Shown one piece after another: positions 1-9,717 of a stretch of 64,000 nucleotides of DNA; within the stretch, counting starts at the first letter, position 1, and each line of letters starts with the position of its first letter. The translations under genes and the position numbers were made by a program. The notes beneath the pieces were generated by a model, which worked only from the letters and a program-made list of their open reading frames with translations, was not told the DNA's origin and did no database searches. Source of the stretch: Synechococcus sp. CC9616 (GTDB lineage Bacteria; Cyanobacteriota; Cyanobacteriia; PCC-6307; Cyanobiaceae); assembly GCF_000515235.1 (NCBI RefSeq), contig NZ_KI911558.1, positions 2,083,466-2,147,465 on the forward strand, written 5' to 3'.

Positions 1-1
1 A

Positions 2-616
2 CCGATCAGTGCGGTTTATCACGCCAGTAACGGAGGCGTGATGGCAGCCGGCACCGAGGCCTGGGCGATGGATCCCACCCCATATCTCAAGGCTGAGGCC
101 GATGGAGAGTCGGCCTGGCGGAATCGCCATCAACTGCCGTTGACCCAGGCAGCCGCTGTCGATGCCTTGCTTCAAGGCGGGGCAGGAGCCTATGGAACCA
201 ATCACCCCCTGTTTCGCTGGAGGCGCACCCTCACGGCACCGGAGATCAAGCGTTCGCTTGGTGCCGAGGGTATGGGGCTGAGCTTTCCCCTCAACGTTTC
301 CGTTCTGGAGCGAGGAACGAGCGGTCGTGTTCTGGCCCTGAAGATTGCCGGCTCCGGAGATGCGGCCCCCGTGATCCTCAAGCTGGATCGGATTCGGCGG
401 ACCCTCAGGCGGCTGCCCAGCACGCTGTTTGTGATCACCCCTCAGGCCGGTGGCAGCTGGTATGTGCGAGGCGGTGGCTTCGGTCACGGCTCCGGTTTGT
501 CCCAGGCCGGGGCGATTGACCTGGCCTGGCGAGGCTGGTCGACCGAGAAAATCCTGCGTCATTACTACCCGGGGACTGTCTACGGCCCCCTTCCTGCGTC
601 GGTTCAAGCCCCTTAG
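2..616 (+). CDS. SpoIID/LytB-domain protein, 3' part only
   Basis: The reading frame is open to the left edge, so this is the C-terminal part of a longer protein. Visible residues include YHASNGGVMAAGTEAW near the edge, which resembles the conserved histidine/serine-rich segment of SpoIID/LytB domains, and GGGFGHGSGLSQAGAIDLA followed by a HYYPGT segment near the C-terminus, the classic end of this family. SpoIID of Bacillus is a lytic transglycosylase acting on denuded peptidoglycan; the cyanobacterial members are probably cell-wall or secreted proteins of less certain role. The gene ends 23 bases before the glycosyltransferase downstream on the same strand. Family assignment is firm; the substrate is not known. 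Confidence 0.8.
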   Translation, partial: PISAVYHASNGGVMAAGTEAWAMDPTPYLKAEADGESAWRNRHQLPLTQAAAVDALLQGGAGAYGTNHPLFRWRRTLTAPEIKRSLGAEGMGLSFPLNVSVLERGTSGRVLALKIAGSGDAAPVILKLDRIRRTLRRLPSTLFVITPQAGGSWYVRGGGFGHGSGLSQAGAIDLAWRGWSTEKILRHYYPGTVYGPLPASVQAP

Positions 617-639
617 AGTCCTGCGACCTGGTTTGCCGC

Positions 640-1959
640 ATGGCTTCGGTCGCTGCTTCTGGTGATCACCGCAGAGTGAAGTCGGCGGCATTTCTGTTCG
701 CCTGCGGCTGTGCTGGAGCAGCTCCCCACTGGCTCGACCCTGCCCGCTCTCTCTGGCCGGCGATCAGCCTGGCCTTGGTGCTTGGTGGATATGGGTTGAG
801 GTCGGTGATGCGTGCAAGCTTCTTAAAGACTGAACCCGAGTCGCAGAAGCTGGTCGCTGAGCGCTTGCCGACGCTGGATGTCGTGGTGGCGGCCCGTGAT
901 GAAGAAAGTGTCGTCACGCGATTGGTTGAGCGGCTGTCCGCTTTGCGCTACTCCGCCGGACGACTATCCACCTGGGTGATTGATGACGGCAGTGAGGACC
1001 GAACTCCACAGCTTCTCGATGCATTGGCTCAGAAGCATCCTCAGCTTCAGGTGATTCATCGCCAAAGAGATGCCGGTGGCGGAAAATCCGGTGCGTTGAA
1101 TGCAGCGTTGACTCAACTGAAGGGTGAATGGTTGCTGGTGCTTGATGCCGATGCTCAGCTGCAGGAGGATCTGCTGGAGCGCCTCATGCCCTACGCCCTC
1201 GATGGAGGCTGGTCAGCGGTTCAGTTGCGCAAAGCAGTGATCGATGCAGATCGCAACTGGCTCACCCGTGCACAGGCCATGGAAATGGCTCTCGATGCGG
1301 TGCTTCAAAAAGGACGTTTGGAGAGTGGTGGCGTTGCTGAGTTGCGCGGTAACGGGCAGTTGATCCGTCGCGCGGTGCTTCAGGCCAGTGGTGGTTTCAA
1401 CGAAGACACCGTCACCGATGACCTGGATCTGAGCTTCCGACTGCTCACCCATGGAGCTTTGATTGGAATCCTCTGGGATCCGCCGGTCCAGGAGGAGGCG
1501 GTACCGACGCTGTCCGCCCTCTGGAAACAACGTCAGCGCTGGGCAGAAGGTGGCCTACAGCGTTTCTTTGACTACTGGCCCACACTCACGTCTTCGCAAC
1601 TGACCATCTGTCAGCGCTGGGATCTGGCTTGCTTCTTTCTGCTCCAGTACGGCCTCCCGGTGGTGTCGTTCGCTGATTTGAGCGCCAGCCTGGTGAGCCG
1701 CACCATACCGACCTTCTGGCCCCTGTCTGTGGTTGCGTTCAGCGTTTCAGGGATGGCTTATTGGCGCGGCTGCCGTGGTCGCCAAGAAGGTCCGGCCATT
1801 CCCTCGCCAGGCCTTCTGAACCTCCTGGTTGCGATTGCTTATCTGGGTCACTGGTTCGTGGTGATTCCCTGGGTCACGTTGAAGATGGCCGTGCTGCCCA
1901 AACGTTTGGTCTGGGCCAAAACAAGCCATGCAGGAGAGCAGTTGCCCGTTCAGGCCTGA
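640..1959 (+). CDS. Membrane-bound family 2 glycosyltransferase
   Basis: 439 residues. An N-terminal hydrophobic stretch (about residues 10-55) precedes a GT-A domain with VVVAARDEE, VIDDGSEDRT, the LDADAQ metal-binding segment and a QRQRW motif typical of processive family 2 enzymes. Two or more C-terminal hydrophobic segments (about 330-425) suggest anchoring in the cytoplasmic membrane with the active site in the cytoplasm. The architecture is that of BcsA/IcaA-like synthases or lipid glycosyltransferases; the acceptor cannot be told. ATG at 640 is the first start after the upstream stop. It is followed closely by the sialidase-like gene on the same strand. Confidence 0.85.
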   Translation: MASVAASGDHRRVKSAAFLFACGCAGAAPHWLDPARSLWPAISLALVLGGYGLRSVMRASFLKTEPESQKLVAERLPTLDVVVAARDEESVVTRLVERLSALRYSAGRLSTWVIDDGSEDRTPQLLDALAQKHPQLQVIHRQRDAGGGKSGALNAALTQLKGEWLLVLDADAQLQEDLLERLMPYALDGGWSAVQLRKAVIDADRNWLTRAQAMEMALDAVLQKGRLESGGVAELRGNGQLIRRAVLQASGGFNEDTVTDDLDLSFRLLTHGALIGILWDPPVQEEAVPTLSALWKQRQRWAEGGLQRFFDYWPTLTSSQLTICQRWDLACFFLLQYGLPVVSFADLSASLVSRTIPTFWPLSVVAFSVSGMAYWRGCRGRQEGPAIPSPGLLNLLVAIAYLGHWFVVIPWVTLKMAVLPKRLVWAKTSHAGEQLPVQA

Positions 1960-1986
1960 CGGTTTTATCCCATTTACCTTCCTCTC

Positions 1987-3195
1987 TTGTTTTCCCCTTT
2001 CAGAAACGCGATTGATCGACATCAAGATCTGGAGTGGGGTCAAATTCTTCTGACACCTTTTCAGTTGGGTGCTTGGTCGTTGCTTGAGCCCATGGGGGTG
2101 CAAAACCATGCTCCCCAGCTTTGTTGGATTCGAGCCGATGTCTTGGCTTGCGTCTGGATGGCGGGTGATCAAGAAGGAACATCGGGGATGTCCGTTGTTT
2201 TGAGTTTGCTCAGTGCACAGAACAATGCCTGGAGTGAACCGCAATGCATCTCACAAGATGCACAGCGTTCAGAGCAGAATCCGCTTCTCTTTGTGTCTGA
2301 TGGCCGGCTTCATCTAATTCACTCTGCTCAGCGTGTGCGCGATCCGGAGGACACGAGTTGGGCTGATCAGGACAGCAGCTTCTCCATGCAATGGACTGCC
2401 ATGCTTCGCCACCAAAGCCTGGATTTAGAGGATTTTCAGCCCGATGATCCCAACAGTTGGGGTGCTGAAGCATGGAGTAAGGCCAATGATCTGGTCGATT
2501 CAACTGCTTTTTGTCGACACCCTCCTTATCGCCTTAAAGACGGCATATGGTTGCTTCCTATTTATCGCAGCCTTGAGCAAGGGGGAGCGTTTGGTCATGA
2601 CCACACGGAGATCTTGGAGCTAAATGATCAAGGGTTGGCCGTTGGCGCTCCAGTCCCGGTTGCGGAGAGTGTGGGACGGGTGCATGGATCAATCGTGCCC
2701 TCAGCGGATGAAACAACACTCCTCCAGTTCTTTCGGAGTCGATTGGCTGATCATGTGTATCGATCCATCAGCATTGATTCCGGCCAAACCTGGTCGGCTC
2801 CGGAAGCCACGATGCTGCCCAACAACAACAGCTCGATTCAGGCTTGTCGCTTGAGCAGTGGTCGTTTGGCGTTGATTTTCAACCGATTTGGTTTTCCGCC
2901 TGATCTCGATGGCTCGGAGTCGGCTCCTAAGTGGGGGGAAGCTCGTTGGCCCCGAACGCGTTGGCCCCTTTCGATTGCGTTAAGTGATGACGATGGCCTG
3001 ACTTGGCCTTGGATTCGTGATCTCGATACCGGATTTGGCTTTAGCGGAGCTTTGAACTGGACCATTAACGGGCAGCTGGCTTATCCGACTCTTATTGAGG
3101 GACAGCCCGGTGAACTGCATGTGGCCTATTCGTGGGGTGGGCGCCAAGCGATTCGTTATGTCTGCTTGAAGGAGATAGACATTCTTGGTGATTAA
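1987..3195 (+). CDS. Sialidase-like (BNR/Asp-box) protein
   Basis: 402 residues. It carries two Asp-box motifs of beta-propeller sialidases (SIDSGQTW near residue 265 and SDDDGLTW near 335) and an N-terminal NHAPQL ... SEQNPLLF pattern typical of the exo-alpha-sialidase/BNR-repeat family. No signal peptide is evident. The frame opens with TTG at 1987; the first in-frame ATG is about 35 codons in and would cut into the conserved start of the fold, so TTG is preferred but not certain. The family also includes proteins acting on other glycosides, so sialic acid as substrate is not proven. It is likely co-transcribed with the glycosyltransferase upstream (27-base gap). Confidence 0.75.
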   Translation: MFSPFRNAIDRHQDLEWGQILLTPFQLGAWSLLEPMGVQNHAPQLCWIRADVLACVWMAGDQEGTSGMSVVLSLLSAQNNAWSEPQCISQDAQRSEQNPLLFVSDGRLHLIHSAQRVRDPEDTSWADQDSSFSMQWTAMLRHQSLDLEDFQPDDPNSWGAEAWSKANDLVDSTAFCRHPPYRLKDGIWLLPIYRSLEQGGAFGHDHTEILELNDQGLAVGAPVPVAESVGRVHGSIVPSADETTLLQFFRSRLADHVYRSISIDSGQTWSAPEATMLPNNNSSIQACRLSSGRLALIFNRFGFPPDLDGSESAPKWGEARWPRTRWPLSIALSDDDGLTWPWIRDLDTGFGFSGALNWTINGQLAYPTLIEGQPGELHVAYSWGGRQAIRYVCLKEIDILGD

Positions 3196-3213
3196 GCATC
3201 GAACTTCGATGCT
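3195..3213 (+). terminator. Stem-loop at the end of the sialidase-like gene
   Basis: AGCATCGA (3195-3202) and TCGATGCT (3206-3213) form a perfect 8-base-pair stem with a 3-base loop that begins at the last base of the stop codon. The following bases are T-rich only after a few positions (TAGTTTTATT), so it is an imperfect intrinsic terminator or an mRNA-end stabilising hairpin. About 180 bases of AT-rich DNA without a gene follow, up to the end of dnaX on the other strand. Confidence 0.45.
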
Positions 3214-3395
3214 GAAATAGTTTTATTGATTCTGAATTATTGCCAAATTGTCTCTTCAAAATAGAAGAGAAAACTTATTTATATTACTCCATCTATGCTT
3301 CGATTAAATTAATTTGCTTTTTGATCGATCAGTCGTTACTTGTTAAGTTATTGCCGGTCAAAATTGTATTATAAATAGCTGCTAAATGTTGATTT

Positions 3396-5306
3396 TTAGT
3401 CGTCTAAATCTACATCGAGAACTTGGCCATTAAAAAAATCAGCCAGGTTTTTGGCTTGTCGTTCAATGCCTGTTGCCCCTGCATCGGGCTTGGCCATCTG
3501 TTGTGGTGGCGGCACCTGAGGTGTCGGTGGATTTGTTGGTGAAGGTCTTGCTGGTGAGGTTGTTCCTGGTGAGGGTGTTGTTGGTGCTGGATCTTGTTGT
3601 GCAACTTGTACGGCTGGTGTCGTTTTCACGCCCAACTGTGGTGAGGGCGGTTTGGTGCCAATCGGTTGTTGGATTGCTGGTGGTTGTTGGGCGACAACCG
3701 CTGGGCTTACAACCGGAGCTGGAGCTGGGGCCATGGAGCCGCTTTGCGGCTCCAGGATGAGTTGGCGTGAACCCCCCAGCGCTTTGGCGATGGCTTGTTC
3801 CAGCAAGGCAGTGCGGCTTTGCACCATGCCCATCCAATTGCCGGCCACCTGCACCACGGCCCGATTGGCATCGAGTCGAACCAACTGGCCCTGCTGGGAC
3901 AGCAACATTCGCGTTGAGGGCAATTCCAGGCTTCCAAGGATCTGTTGCCACAGCTCCGGCAGGTTGGTGCTGTTGTTTCCGTTGCCGCCGGATAGATCCG
4001 GTAACTCTGGCGTTGCGGCTGGTGTGGAAGTCGTGGCGGCAGCCACTGCATCTGCAGCAGTTGGTTGCGTCGTTGCTTCTGGTTCCCCCTGTGCTGCCTT
4101 AACGGCAGGTGCCGAAGGAGCAACGGGTTTCGCCGCAGGAGATACGGCAGTTGGTGTTGCTGCTTGCGTCTTCATTGGCGTTGCAACCGCGGCTCCAGAT
4201 TGGGCCGGTGTTGCTTCCGCGAGCAGTCCCAGCAACAGCACCTCAAGCCACAGGCGCGGCTGCACGCTCTGGCGCAGCTGCTGTTCCGTTCCCCTTAGCT
4301 GGGCTTGCCACTGCAGCAGCCTTGATCGTCCGATTGTCTTGGCAAGATCTGGAAGTTGATCGCGGAACTGGGGAGAGACGCTGGTTAGTTCAGGGCGATC
4401 CGGTGCGGCGGCCATCAGCACCAGATCCCTCAGGATTCCCGCCAGCCCTTGCAGGACTGCTCCAGGATCGCGGCCGCGATCCAGCAGGTTGCGGGCTGCC
4501 TCCAGCAGCTCCACCGGCTCGGCACTCCTCATCGCGTTCACCAGTTCGAGCAGTTCCTGCTCAGGCACCGCCCCCAGCAGATCCCAGACAGCGCCCGCTT
4601 CGATCGGAGGCGGCAGCAGGCTGAGTTGATCCAGCAGGCTTTCGGCATCGCGTAATCCCCCCTGGGAACGCTGGGCCACCACATGAATGGCCTCTGGCTG
4701 GATCTCGATCGCTTCCTGTTCAGCGATCCAGCTCAGATGCCTGTTGAGGGCATCAAGGGGAATGCGACGGAAATCAAAACGCTGGCAGCGGCTGAGGATC
4801 GTTGGCAGCACCCGTTGTGGATCGGTGGTGGCCAGCACGAACACCACCTGTGGCGGTGGTTCCTCCAGGGTTTTCAACAGGGCGTTGAACGCCGCAGTGG
4901 AGAGCATGTGGCATTCGTCCACCACATACACCTTCCAGCGCGCCTGCACCGGCGCGAAGCGGGAGCGCTCGATCAGCTCGCGGATGTTGTCGACGCCAGT
5001 ATTGGACGCGGCATCGATTTCGATGACATCGAGGGCGGTGCCGCTGGCGATTGTGGTGCAGAGCTCGCAGGTGCCACAGGGTTCCGGTGTGGGCCCGTCG
5101 CTGTTGAGGCAGTTCAGCGAGCGGGCCAGGATCCGGGCGCTTGAGGTTTTGCCAGTCCCTCTTGGACCGCTGAACAGGTAGGCCGGTGCGATCCGGTTGC
5201 TTGTGAGGGCATGGCCAAGGGTGGCGGCGATCGCCTCCTGTCCCACCAGTTGGTCGAAGCGTTGGGGACGGTATTTGTGATGCAGCGGCTGGTAGGCCGT
5301 ACTCAT
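3396..5306 (-). CDS. dnaX: DNA polymerase III subunit gamma/tau
   Basis: 636 residues. The AAA+ clamp-loader module occupies about residues 1-360: the N-terminal YRPQRFDQLVGQ, Walker A GPRGTGKTSSAR, the four-cysteine zinc module (CLNSD... CGTCELC), DEC Walker B box and the SRC sensor of clamp loaders (LSRCQRF). The C-terminal part from about residue 365 to 630 is rich in Pro, Ala, Thr and Gln and looks disordered, apart from a short folded segment around 445-510. The protein loads the sliding clamp at replication forks. ATG at 5306 sits just upstream of the conserved TAYQPLHHKYRP start. It lies downstream of the clpX block on the same strand; no frameshift signal was identified. Confidence 0.95.
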   Translation of the reverse strand: MSTAYQPLHHKYRPQRFDQLVGQEAIAATLGHALTSNRIAPAYLFSGPRGTGKTSSARILARSLNCLNSDGPTPEPCGTCELCTTIASGTALDVIEIDAASNTGVDNIRELIERSRFAPVQARWKVYVVDECHMLSTAAFNALLKTLEEPPPQVVFVLATTDPQRVLPTILSRCQRFDFRRIPLDALNRHLSWIAEQEAIEIQPEAIHVVAQRSQGGLRDAESLLDQLSLLPPPIEAGAVWDLLGAVPEQELLELVNAMRSAEPVELLEAARNLLDRGRDPGAVLQGLAGILRDLVLMAAAPDRPELTSVSPQFRDQLPDLAKTIGRSRLLQWQAQLRGTEQQLRQSVQPRLWLEVLLLGLLAEATPAQSGAAVATPMKTQAATPTAVSPAAKPVAPSAPAVKAAQGEPEATTQPTAADAVAAATTSTPAATPELPDLSGGNGNNSTNLPELWQQILGSLELPSTRMLLSQQGQLVRLDANRAVVQVAGNWMGMVQSRTALLEQAIAKALGGSRQLILEPQSGSMAPAPAPVVSPAVVAQQPPAIQQPIGTKPPSPQLGVKTTPAVQVAQQDPAPTTPSPGTTSPARPSPTNPPTPQVPPPQQMAKPDAGATGIERQAKNLADFFNGQVLDVDLDD

Positions 5307-5329
5307 GCGCCACAGGCGATGTTGCGAGG

Positions 5330-5968
5330 CTACTCAGCCTCGCGGGATCCAGGCAGAGCAGTTGGTTGTTCCAGCAGTGCGTCGATCCTCTGCTTCAGAT
5401 CGTCGATCGCTTCAAGCTCATCCGCGAGGCTCTGGCTGCTGAGCAGCAGGCGGCGGTTGGAGCCGTCTCCGGCTTGCTGCAGCAGGGTCTCCAATTTGCC
5501 GAGCAGCTTCTGGCGCAGCTGCTCCAACTTGGCCACCCCCTCTCGGGCCAAGGCGCGGGCGTTGTCGTCCAGCCAACCGCGCTGCACCAACAGTTCCAGA
5601 CCCCTTATCAGGGCTGAGGGCATTAGGCCACTCCAATGACGGGCTCTTTCGAGAGCCGATTCGATTTGGCCGCTGCGGTGGCGTCCGGTTTTGCACCAGG
5701 TGGCGAAGTGCTCGCAGTTGTTGAACAGCAGGTTGTAGTTCTGCTCGCCGATGCGGCTGATCGCGCGCCGCAAGGTGACTCCAGTGGTGGAGGCAGCATC
5801 GTGCTCAATCACCGTGATCGGTTGCTCCTGGCGGAACGCATCGATCGGGCTGCGCAGGATTTCACGCCCTTCCAGGTAGTGGGCCACGGTGCCATCACCC
5901 AGGTCGATTCCGTGATGGTGGAACAGGCCGTGCTGCCGCGGCACCTGCAGGTGATCAGCCGCCGCCAA
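5330..5968 (-). CDS. LRAT-like / NlpC-P60 superfamily protein
   Basis: 212 residues. The N-terminal half has the papain-like pattern of the lecithin:retinol acyltransferase group: histidine segment LFHHHGIDLGDGTVAHY (about residues 15-31) and the nucleophile segment NNCEHFATWC (about 85). The C-terminal half is helical and charged, with repeated Leu/Glu/Gln segments that could form a coiled coil. Members of this fold are acyltransferases or thiol hydrolases of lipids; the substrate here is unknown. The best start is a TTG at 5968, because no ATG precedes the conserved part. It begins 4 bases after the clpX stop on the same strand, so the two are probably co-transcribed. Confidence 0.7.
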   Translation of the reverse strand: MAAADHLQVPRQHGLFHHHGIDLGDGTVAHYLEGREILRSPIDAFRQEQPITVIEHDAASTTGVTLRRAISRIGEQNYNLLFNNCEHFATWCKTGRHRSGQIESALERARHWSGLMPSALIRGLELLVQRGWLDDNARALAREGVAKLEQLRQKLLGKLETLLQQAGDGSNRRLLLSSQSLADELEAIDDLKQRIDALLEQPTALPGSREAE

Positions 5969-5972
5969 GGCT

Positions 5973-7322
5973 TCAGGCGGTCTTTTGCTGGTCTGTTCCG
6001 GGCAGTGGCAACACCTTGCCCCCCGTGTGCTCCTCCACCATCGCGCGGGTAATCGTGAAGGCCTTCACACTCTTCTGAGAGGGGAGGTCGTACATCAGAT
6101 CCAGCATCAGCTCTTCCACGATGCCGCGCAAAGCGCGGGCGCCGGTTTTGCGCCGGTGGGCTTCCTGAGCGATGGCTTCAACCGCTGCCGGTTCGAAATC
6201 CAGTTGCACGTTGTCCATGCTCAGCAGGGTGCGGAACTGTTTCACCAGTGCATCGCGGGGCTCGGTGAGGATCGACTCCAGAGCATGTTCATCGAGGGGT
6301 TCCAGCACGGCACTCACCGGCATGCGACCAATGAATTCGGGGATCAATCCGTACTTCACAAGGTCGTCAGGCTCGAGGTGGCGAAGCACGTGAGCTGCCT
6401 GTAGATCCCGGTTGCCGCGGCCGCGGCCGCGGCTGTCGCTGGGCACAAAGCCAATGGCGTTGCGGCCTATCCGCTTCTGCACCACGTCTTCGAGGCCAAC
6501 AAAGGCACCGCCGCAGATGAACAGGATCTGGCTGGTGTCGATCTGGATGCAGTCCTGATAAGGATGCTTGCGGCCACCCTGGGGTGGCACGTTGGCGACG
6601 GTGCCCTCCAGCATTTTCAACAGGGCCTGTTGAACGCCCTCGCCGGACACATCACGGGTGATCGAGGGGTTTTCGCTCTTGCGGGCGATCTTGTCGATTT
6701 CGTCGATGTAGATGATGCCCCGCTGCGCTTGATCCACATCCATGTCGGACTTCTGCAGTAATCGCAGCAGGATGTTTTCTACGTCCTCACCGACGTAGCC
6801 GGCTTCCGTGAGGGTGGTGGCATCGGCCACGGCAAACGGCACGTCCAGCATCTCGGCCAATGTCTGGGCGAGCAGGGTCTTGCCGCACCCGGTGGGACCG
6901 ATCAGAAGAATGTTGCTCTTGTGCAGACGGGTTGCGGTCTGCTCGGTTTCGCCGTTGCCGTCGCCTTGCCAGGCCAGTCGTTTGTAATGGTTGTAAACCG
7001 CGACAGACATCACCTTTTTGGCGGCGTCCTGACCGACCACCTGCTGATCAAGGAAGTCCTTGATCTCCTGAGGTTTGGGAATGGAGGCAAGTGTTGGCGC
7101 CGGCTTACCGCTCTTGCGTGTGGCGGGAGCGGCTTTGCGGCTGGCTTCAGGGCCTTGCCGAGCATTCCCCTGACTGTCAACGAGTTCCTCATCAAGGATC
7201 TCGTTGCACAGATCAATGCACTCGTCGCAGATATAAACGCCTGGTCCGGCGATCAGCTTGCGAACCTGGTCCTGGGACTTGCCACAGAACGAGCACTTCA
7301 GATGGGCATCGAACTTGGCCAT
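5973..7322 (-). CDS. clpX: ATP-dependent Clp protease ATP-binding subunit ClpX
   Basis: 449 residues. The N-terminal zinc-binding domain shows CSFCGK and CDECIDLC (about residues 10-40). The AAA+ module has Walker A GPTGCGKT, Walker [12 protein letters not shown], pore loop GYVGED and sensor motifs; IGF in [11 protein letters not shown] is the loop that docks onto ClpP. The hexamer unfolds substrates and feeds them to ClpP in the cytoplasm. Between the zinc domain and AAA+ there is an Ala/Lys/Pro-rich linker (about 55-80). It lies about 90 bases downstream of clpP on the same strand, the usual clpP-clpX pair, and upstream of the LRAT-like gene. Confidence 0.97.
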   Translation of the reverse strand: MAKFDAHLKCSFCGKSQDQVRKLIAGPGVYICDECIDLCNEILDEELVDSQGNARQGPEASRKAAPATRKSGKPAPTLASIPKPQEIKDFLDQQVVGQDAAKKVMSVAVYNHYKRLAWQGDGNGETEQTATRLHKSNILLIGPTGCGKTLLAQTLAEMLDVPFAVADATTLTEAGYVGEDVENILLRLLQKSDMDVDQAQRGIIYIDEIDKIARKSENPSITRDVSGEGVQQALLKMLEGTVANVPPQGGRKHPYQDCIQIDTSQILFICGGAFVGLEDVVQKRIGRNAIGFVPSDSRGRGRGNRDLQAAHVLRHLEPDDLVKYGLIPEFIGRMPVSAVLEPLDEHALESILTEPRDALVKQFRTLLSMDNVQLDFEPAAVEAIAQEAHRRKTGARALRGIVEELMLDLMYDLPSQKSVKAFTITRAMVEEHTGGKVLPLPGTDQQKTA

Positions 7323-7412
7323 CGAACGCCAGAACCTTCAAACGGGACTTTGCAGAGTGCGACCGGTGCTGGCCTCCCTGAACACCAAGGATCGTGAACC
7401 TGAGCGCTGCTG

Positions 7413-8087
7413 TCAGCCCTCCGTAACGATTCCTCCGTCCCCGGAACTGTCCACCACTCGGTCGATCAGGCCGTATTGAACCGCTTCTGGCGGCGAAAGG
7501 AAGTAGTCGCGGTCAGTGTCTTCGGAGATTTTGTCGAGAGGCTGACCGGTGTGCTCCGCCATCAGGCCGTTGAGGGTTTCCTTTAAAAAAAGGATTTCCT
7601 TCGCCTGGATCTCGATGTCCACCGCCTGTCCCTGGGCTCCGCCAAGGGGCTGGTGGATCATGATCCTCGCGTTCGGGAGAGCAAGGCGTTTGCCCTTGCA
7701 TCCGCCGCTGAGCAGGAAGGCGCCCATGCTTGCTGCCAGCCCATAACAGATGGTCACCACGTCGGGGGCGACCTGCTGCATCGTGTCGTAGATGGCCAAG
7801 CCGGCAGTTACCGAACCACCGGGTGAGTTGATGTAGATCTGAATGTCTTTCTCAGGATCCTCGGCCTCCAGAAAGAGCATCTGAGCCACGAGAGCGTCGG
7901 CAACGGCATCGTCAACGCCTGTGCCCAGGAAGATGATCCGTTCCCGCAGCAACCGGGAATAGATATCGAAGGCGCGATCACCGCGGCCGGATTGCTCCAC
8001 CACGGTGGGCAGGGGCCCTGGCGCGGAGATCGGCATCTCGGAGCGCCAGCGGTTCTGGATGGGGTGGTGACTGCGGGCGTCGATCAC
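7413..8087 (-). CDS. clpP: ATP-dependent Clp protease proteolytic subunit
   Basis: Up to 224 residues. It has the ClpP serine protease core: catalytic serine in [11 protein letters not shown], catalytic histidine in [10 protein letters not shown] and the aspartate in the [10 protein letters not shown] segment; [18 protein letters not shown] forms the oxyanion region. It assembles into a barrel with ClpX or another Clp ATPase. A second in-frame ATG at 8036 (MPISAPGPL) gives a 207-residue protein close to the usual length, so 8036 may be the true start. Gene order tig-clpP-clpX on one strand is the conserved bacterial arrangement for chaperone and protease functions. Confidence 0.96.
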   Translation of the reverse strand: MIDARSHHPIQNRWRSEMPISAPGPLPTVVEQSGRGDRAFDIYSRLLRERIIFLGTGVDDAVADALVAQMLFLEAEDPEKDIQIYINSPGGSVTAGLAIYDTMQQVAPDVVTICYGLAASMGAFLLSGGCKGKRLALPNARIMIHQPLGGAQGQAVDIEIQAKEILFLKETLNGLMAEHTGQPLDKISEDTDRDYFLSPPEAVQYGLIDRVVDSSGDGGIVTEG

Positions 8088-8130
8088 GCGCTCGGTGTCC
8101 TGTGGAATGGCATCAATCTATGGGTGATGC

Positions 8131-9552
8131 TCAGCTCTCGGCGTCCGCCTTGGACTTGGACTTCGCTGCAGCTTTCTTGGCCGCTGGTTTTGTCTTGGCC
8201 GCAGGCTTGCTTTCCGTGTCGTCAGCTTTTTCGGTGACGATTTTTTCGGTGACGGTGCTGTTCTCCTCAAGCCAGCTCATCAGCTGATCCTGGATCAGGT
8301 CATCCATCACCGCCTGCCGAAGACGCTCAGGGTCGATTTTTGCGTCGGCTGAGATCTCTTTTTTCACCTCGTCGAGCTTTGCCTCCACGGCCTTGTCGTC
8401 GACTGTGATGCTCTCCTTCTCGGCCAGTGCTGTGAGGGCGAAACTGCGGCGCAGTCGCTCCTCCGCCTCAGGACGGGCGTTCTGCATCAGGTTGCGAACC
8501 AGATCCTGGGTGAACAGTGATTTCACATCCATTCCCTGCTGCGCAAACTGGGCGGCGGTCTGTTCCACCAAATTGCGACTTTCCTGCTGGATCAGTGCTT
8601 CCGGGAGTTCCACCTCCAGCTGATCCACAAGGGCTGCCACCAGGGCATCGCGTCGGTTGCTGGTCTGGCGCCGTTCGGCATCGTCCTTGAGACGTTGTTC
8701 AAGGTCGCTGCGCAACTCCTTCAAGGTGTCCTTTTCGCCGGCCTGTTTGGCGAAAGCGTCATCGAGCGCAGGTAGTTCGCGGGTTTTGAGGTCCTTGAGC
8801 TCAATGTCGAAGTCCGCCTTGCGGCCCCGGGCATCCTCCTTGGGGTAGTCGTCTGGGAACTGGCAGGCCACGGTTGCCTTGTCGCCGATGTTCATGCCGA
8901 TCACCCCCTCGATGAATCCGGGGATCATCCGGCCGTGCTCGAGATCCACATCCATGGATTCAGCACTGCCCCCCTCAATCTCCGTGCCGTCATCGCTGTA
9001 GCTGCCTTTGAAGCCCAGAACCGCAATGTCCCCCTTGGCTGCGGCACGCCCCTCAACTGGAACAACTGTCGCCAGCTGCTTGCGGGAGTCTTCGATCATC
9101 TCTTCCACCTTGGCCTCGTCGTAAGAAACCGGTTCGTATTCGGCCTTCAATCCTTTGGTGCTTTTCAGCTTGGGTGTTGGGGACACATCGGCCTCCAGGG
9201 TGACCGTGAACTCCTCGCCGGGTTTAAAACTGTCGAGCAGCCCATCAAATCCCCCGCTCAATTCAGGCTGGCTGATCGGTTCCAGGGATTCCTGCTGGAT
9301 GGCTTCCCGCCAGGCACCATCCACGAGTGATTCCAATGCGCTGGCCTTGATGCGGACCACACCCAGTTGCTGCACAACCACCGTGCGAGGCACCTTGCCT
9401 TTGCGAAAGCCGGGCAGGTTGATCGTGCGGCTGAGGCTCTTGATGGCGTCCTCGTAACTCGCCTTGCTGCGCTCCGCTGGAACCGTCACTGTGACGGCCA
9501 GCCGGCTGCTGGGGCGGGCTTCGGTGGTCACCTTCAAGGAAGCGGCGCTCAT
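8131..9552 (-). CDS. tig: Trigger factor, ribosome-associated chaperone
   Basis: 473 residues from the ATG at 9552 ([11 protein letters not shown]); the frame extends 25 codons further upstream but without family resemblance. The N-terminal ribosome-binding domain has GFRKGKVP at about residue 50, the loop that contacts the ribosomal protein L23. A central FKBP-like prolyl isomerase domain follows ([18 protein letters not shown]), then the helical C-terminal chaperone domain. The extreme C-terminus is Lys/Ala-rich ([16 protein letters not shown]). It binds nascent chains as they leave the ribosome. It heads the tig-clpP-clpX group and is divergent from asd, with a 165-base region between that should hold both promoters. 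Confidence 0.96.
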   Translation of the reverse strand: MSAASLKVTTEARPSSRLAVTVTVPAERSKASYEDAIKSLSRTINLPGFRKGKVPRTVVVQQLGVVRIKASALESLVDGAWREAIQQESLEPISQPELSGGFDGLLDSFKPGEEFTVTLEADVSPTPKLKSTKGLKAEYEPVSYDEAKVEEMIEDSRKQLATVVPVEGRAAAKGDIAVLGFKGSYSDDGTEIEGGSAESMDVDLEHGRMIPGFIEGVIGMNIGDKATVACQFPDDYPKEDARGRKADFDIELKDLKTRELPALDDAFAKQAGEKDTLKELRSDLEQRLKDDAERRQTSNRRDALVAALVDQLEVELPEALIQQESRNLVEQTAAQFAQQGMDVKSLFTQDLVRNLMQNARPEAEERLRRSFALTALAEKESITVDDKAVEAKLDEVKKEISADAKIDPERLRQAVMDDLIQDQLMSWLEENSTVTEKIVTEKADDTESKPAAKTKPAAKKAAAKSKSKADAES

Positions 9553-9717
9553 GGCAGGTGGCGGGGATGTCAGGGCAGCAGCGCAGTTTAAGAAACGAGT
9601 GGTGTCGTGTCCCCGTCTAAGCTGCAACTAGGGAGAGTTTTCGTTGCCACATTCACAGCGTTGAGGCGAAACAGAGCGAGGCTCGAACATCGTTGATAAC
9701 AGCCCACGACAACCTGC

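Noticed and set aside
3410-4624. Several long frames on both strands inside dnaX
   Set aside because: They mirror the Pro/Ala/Gln-rich tail of dnaX in other frames, which is open by composition; the dnaX product is full length and conserved.
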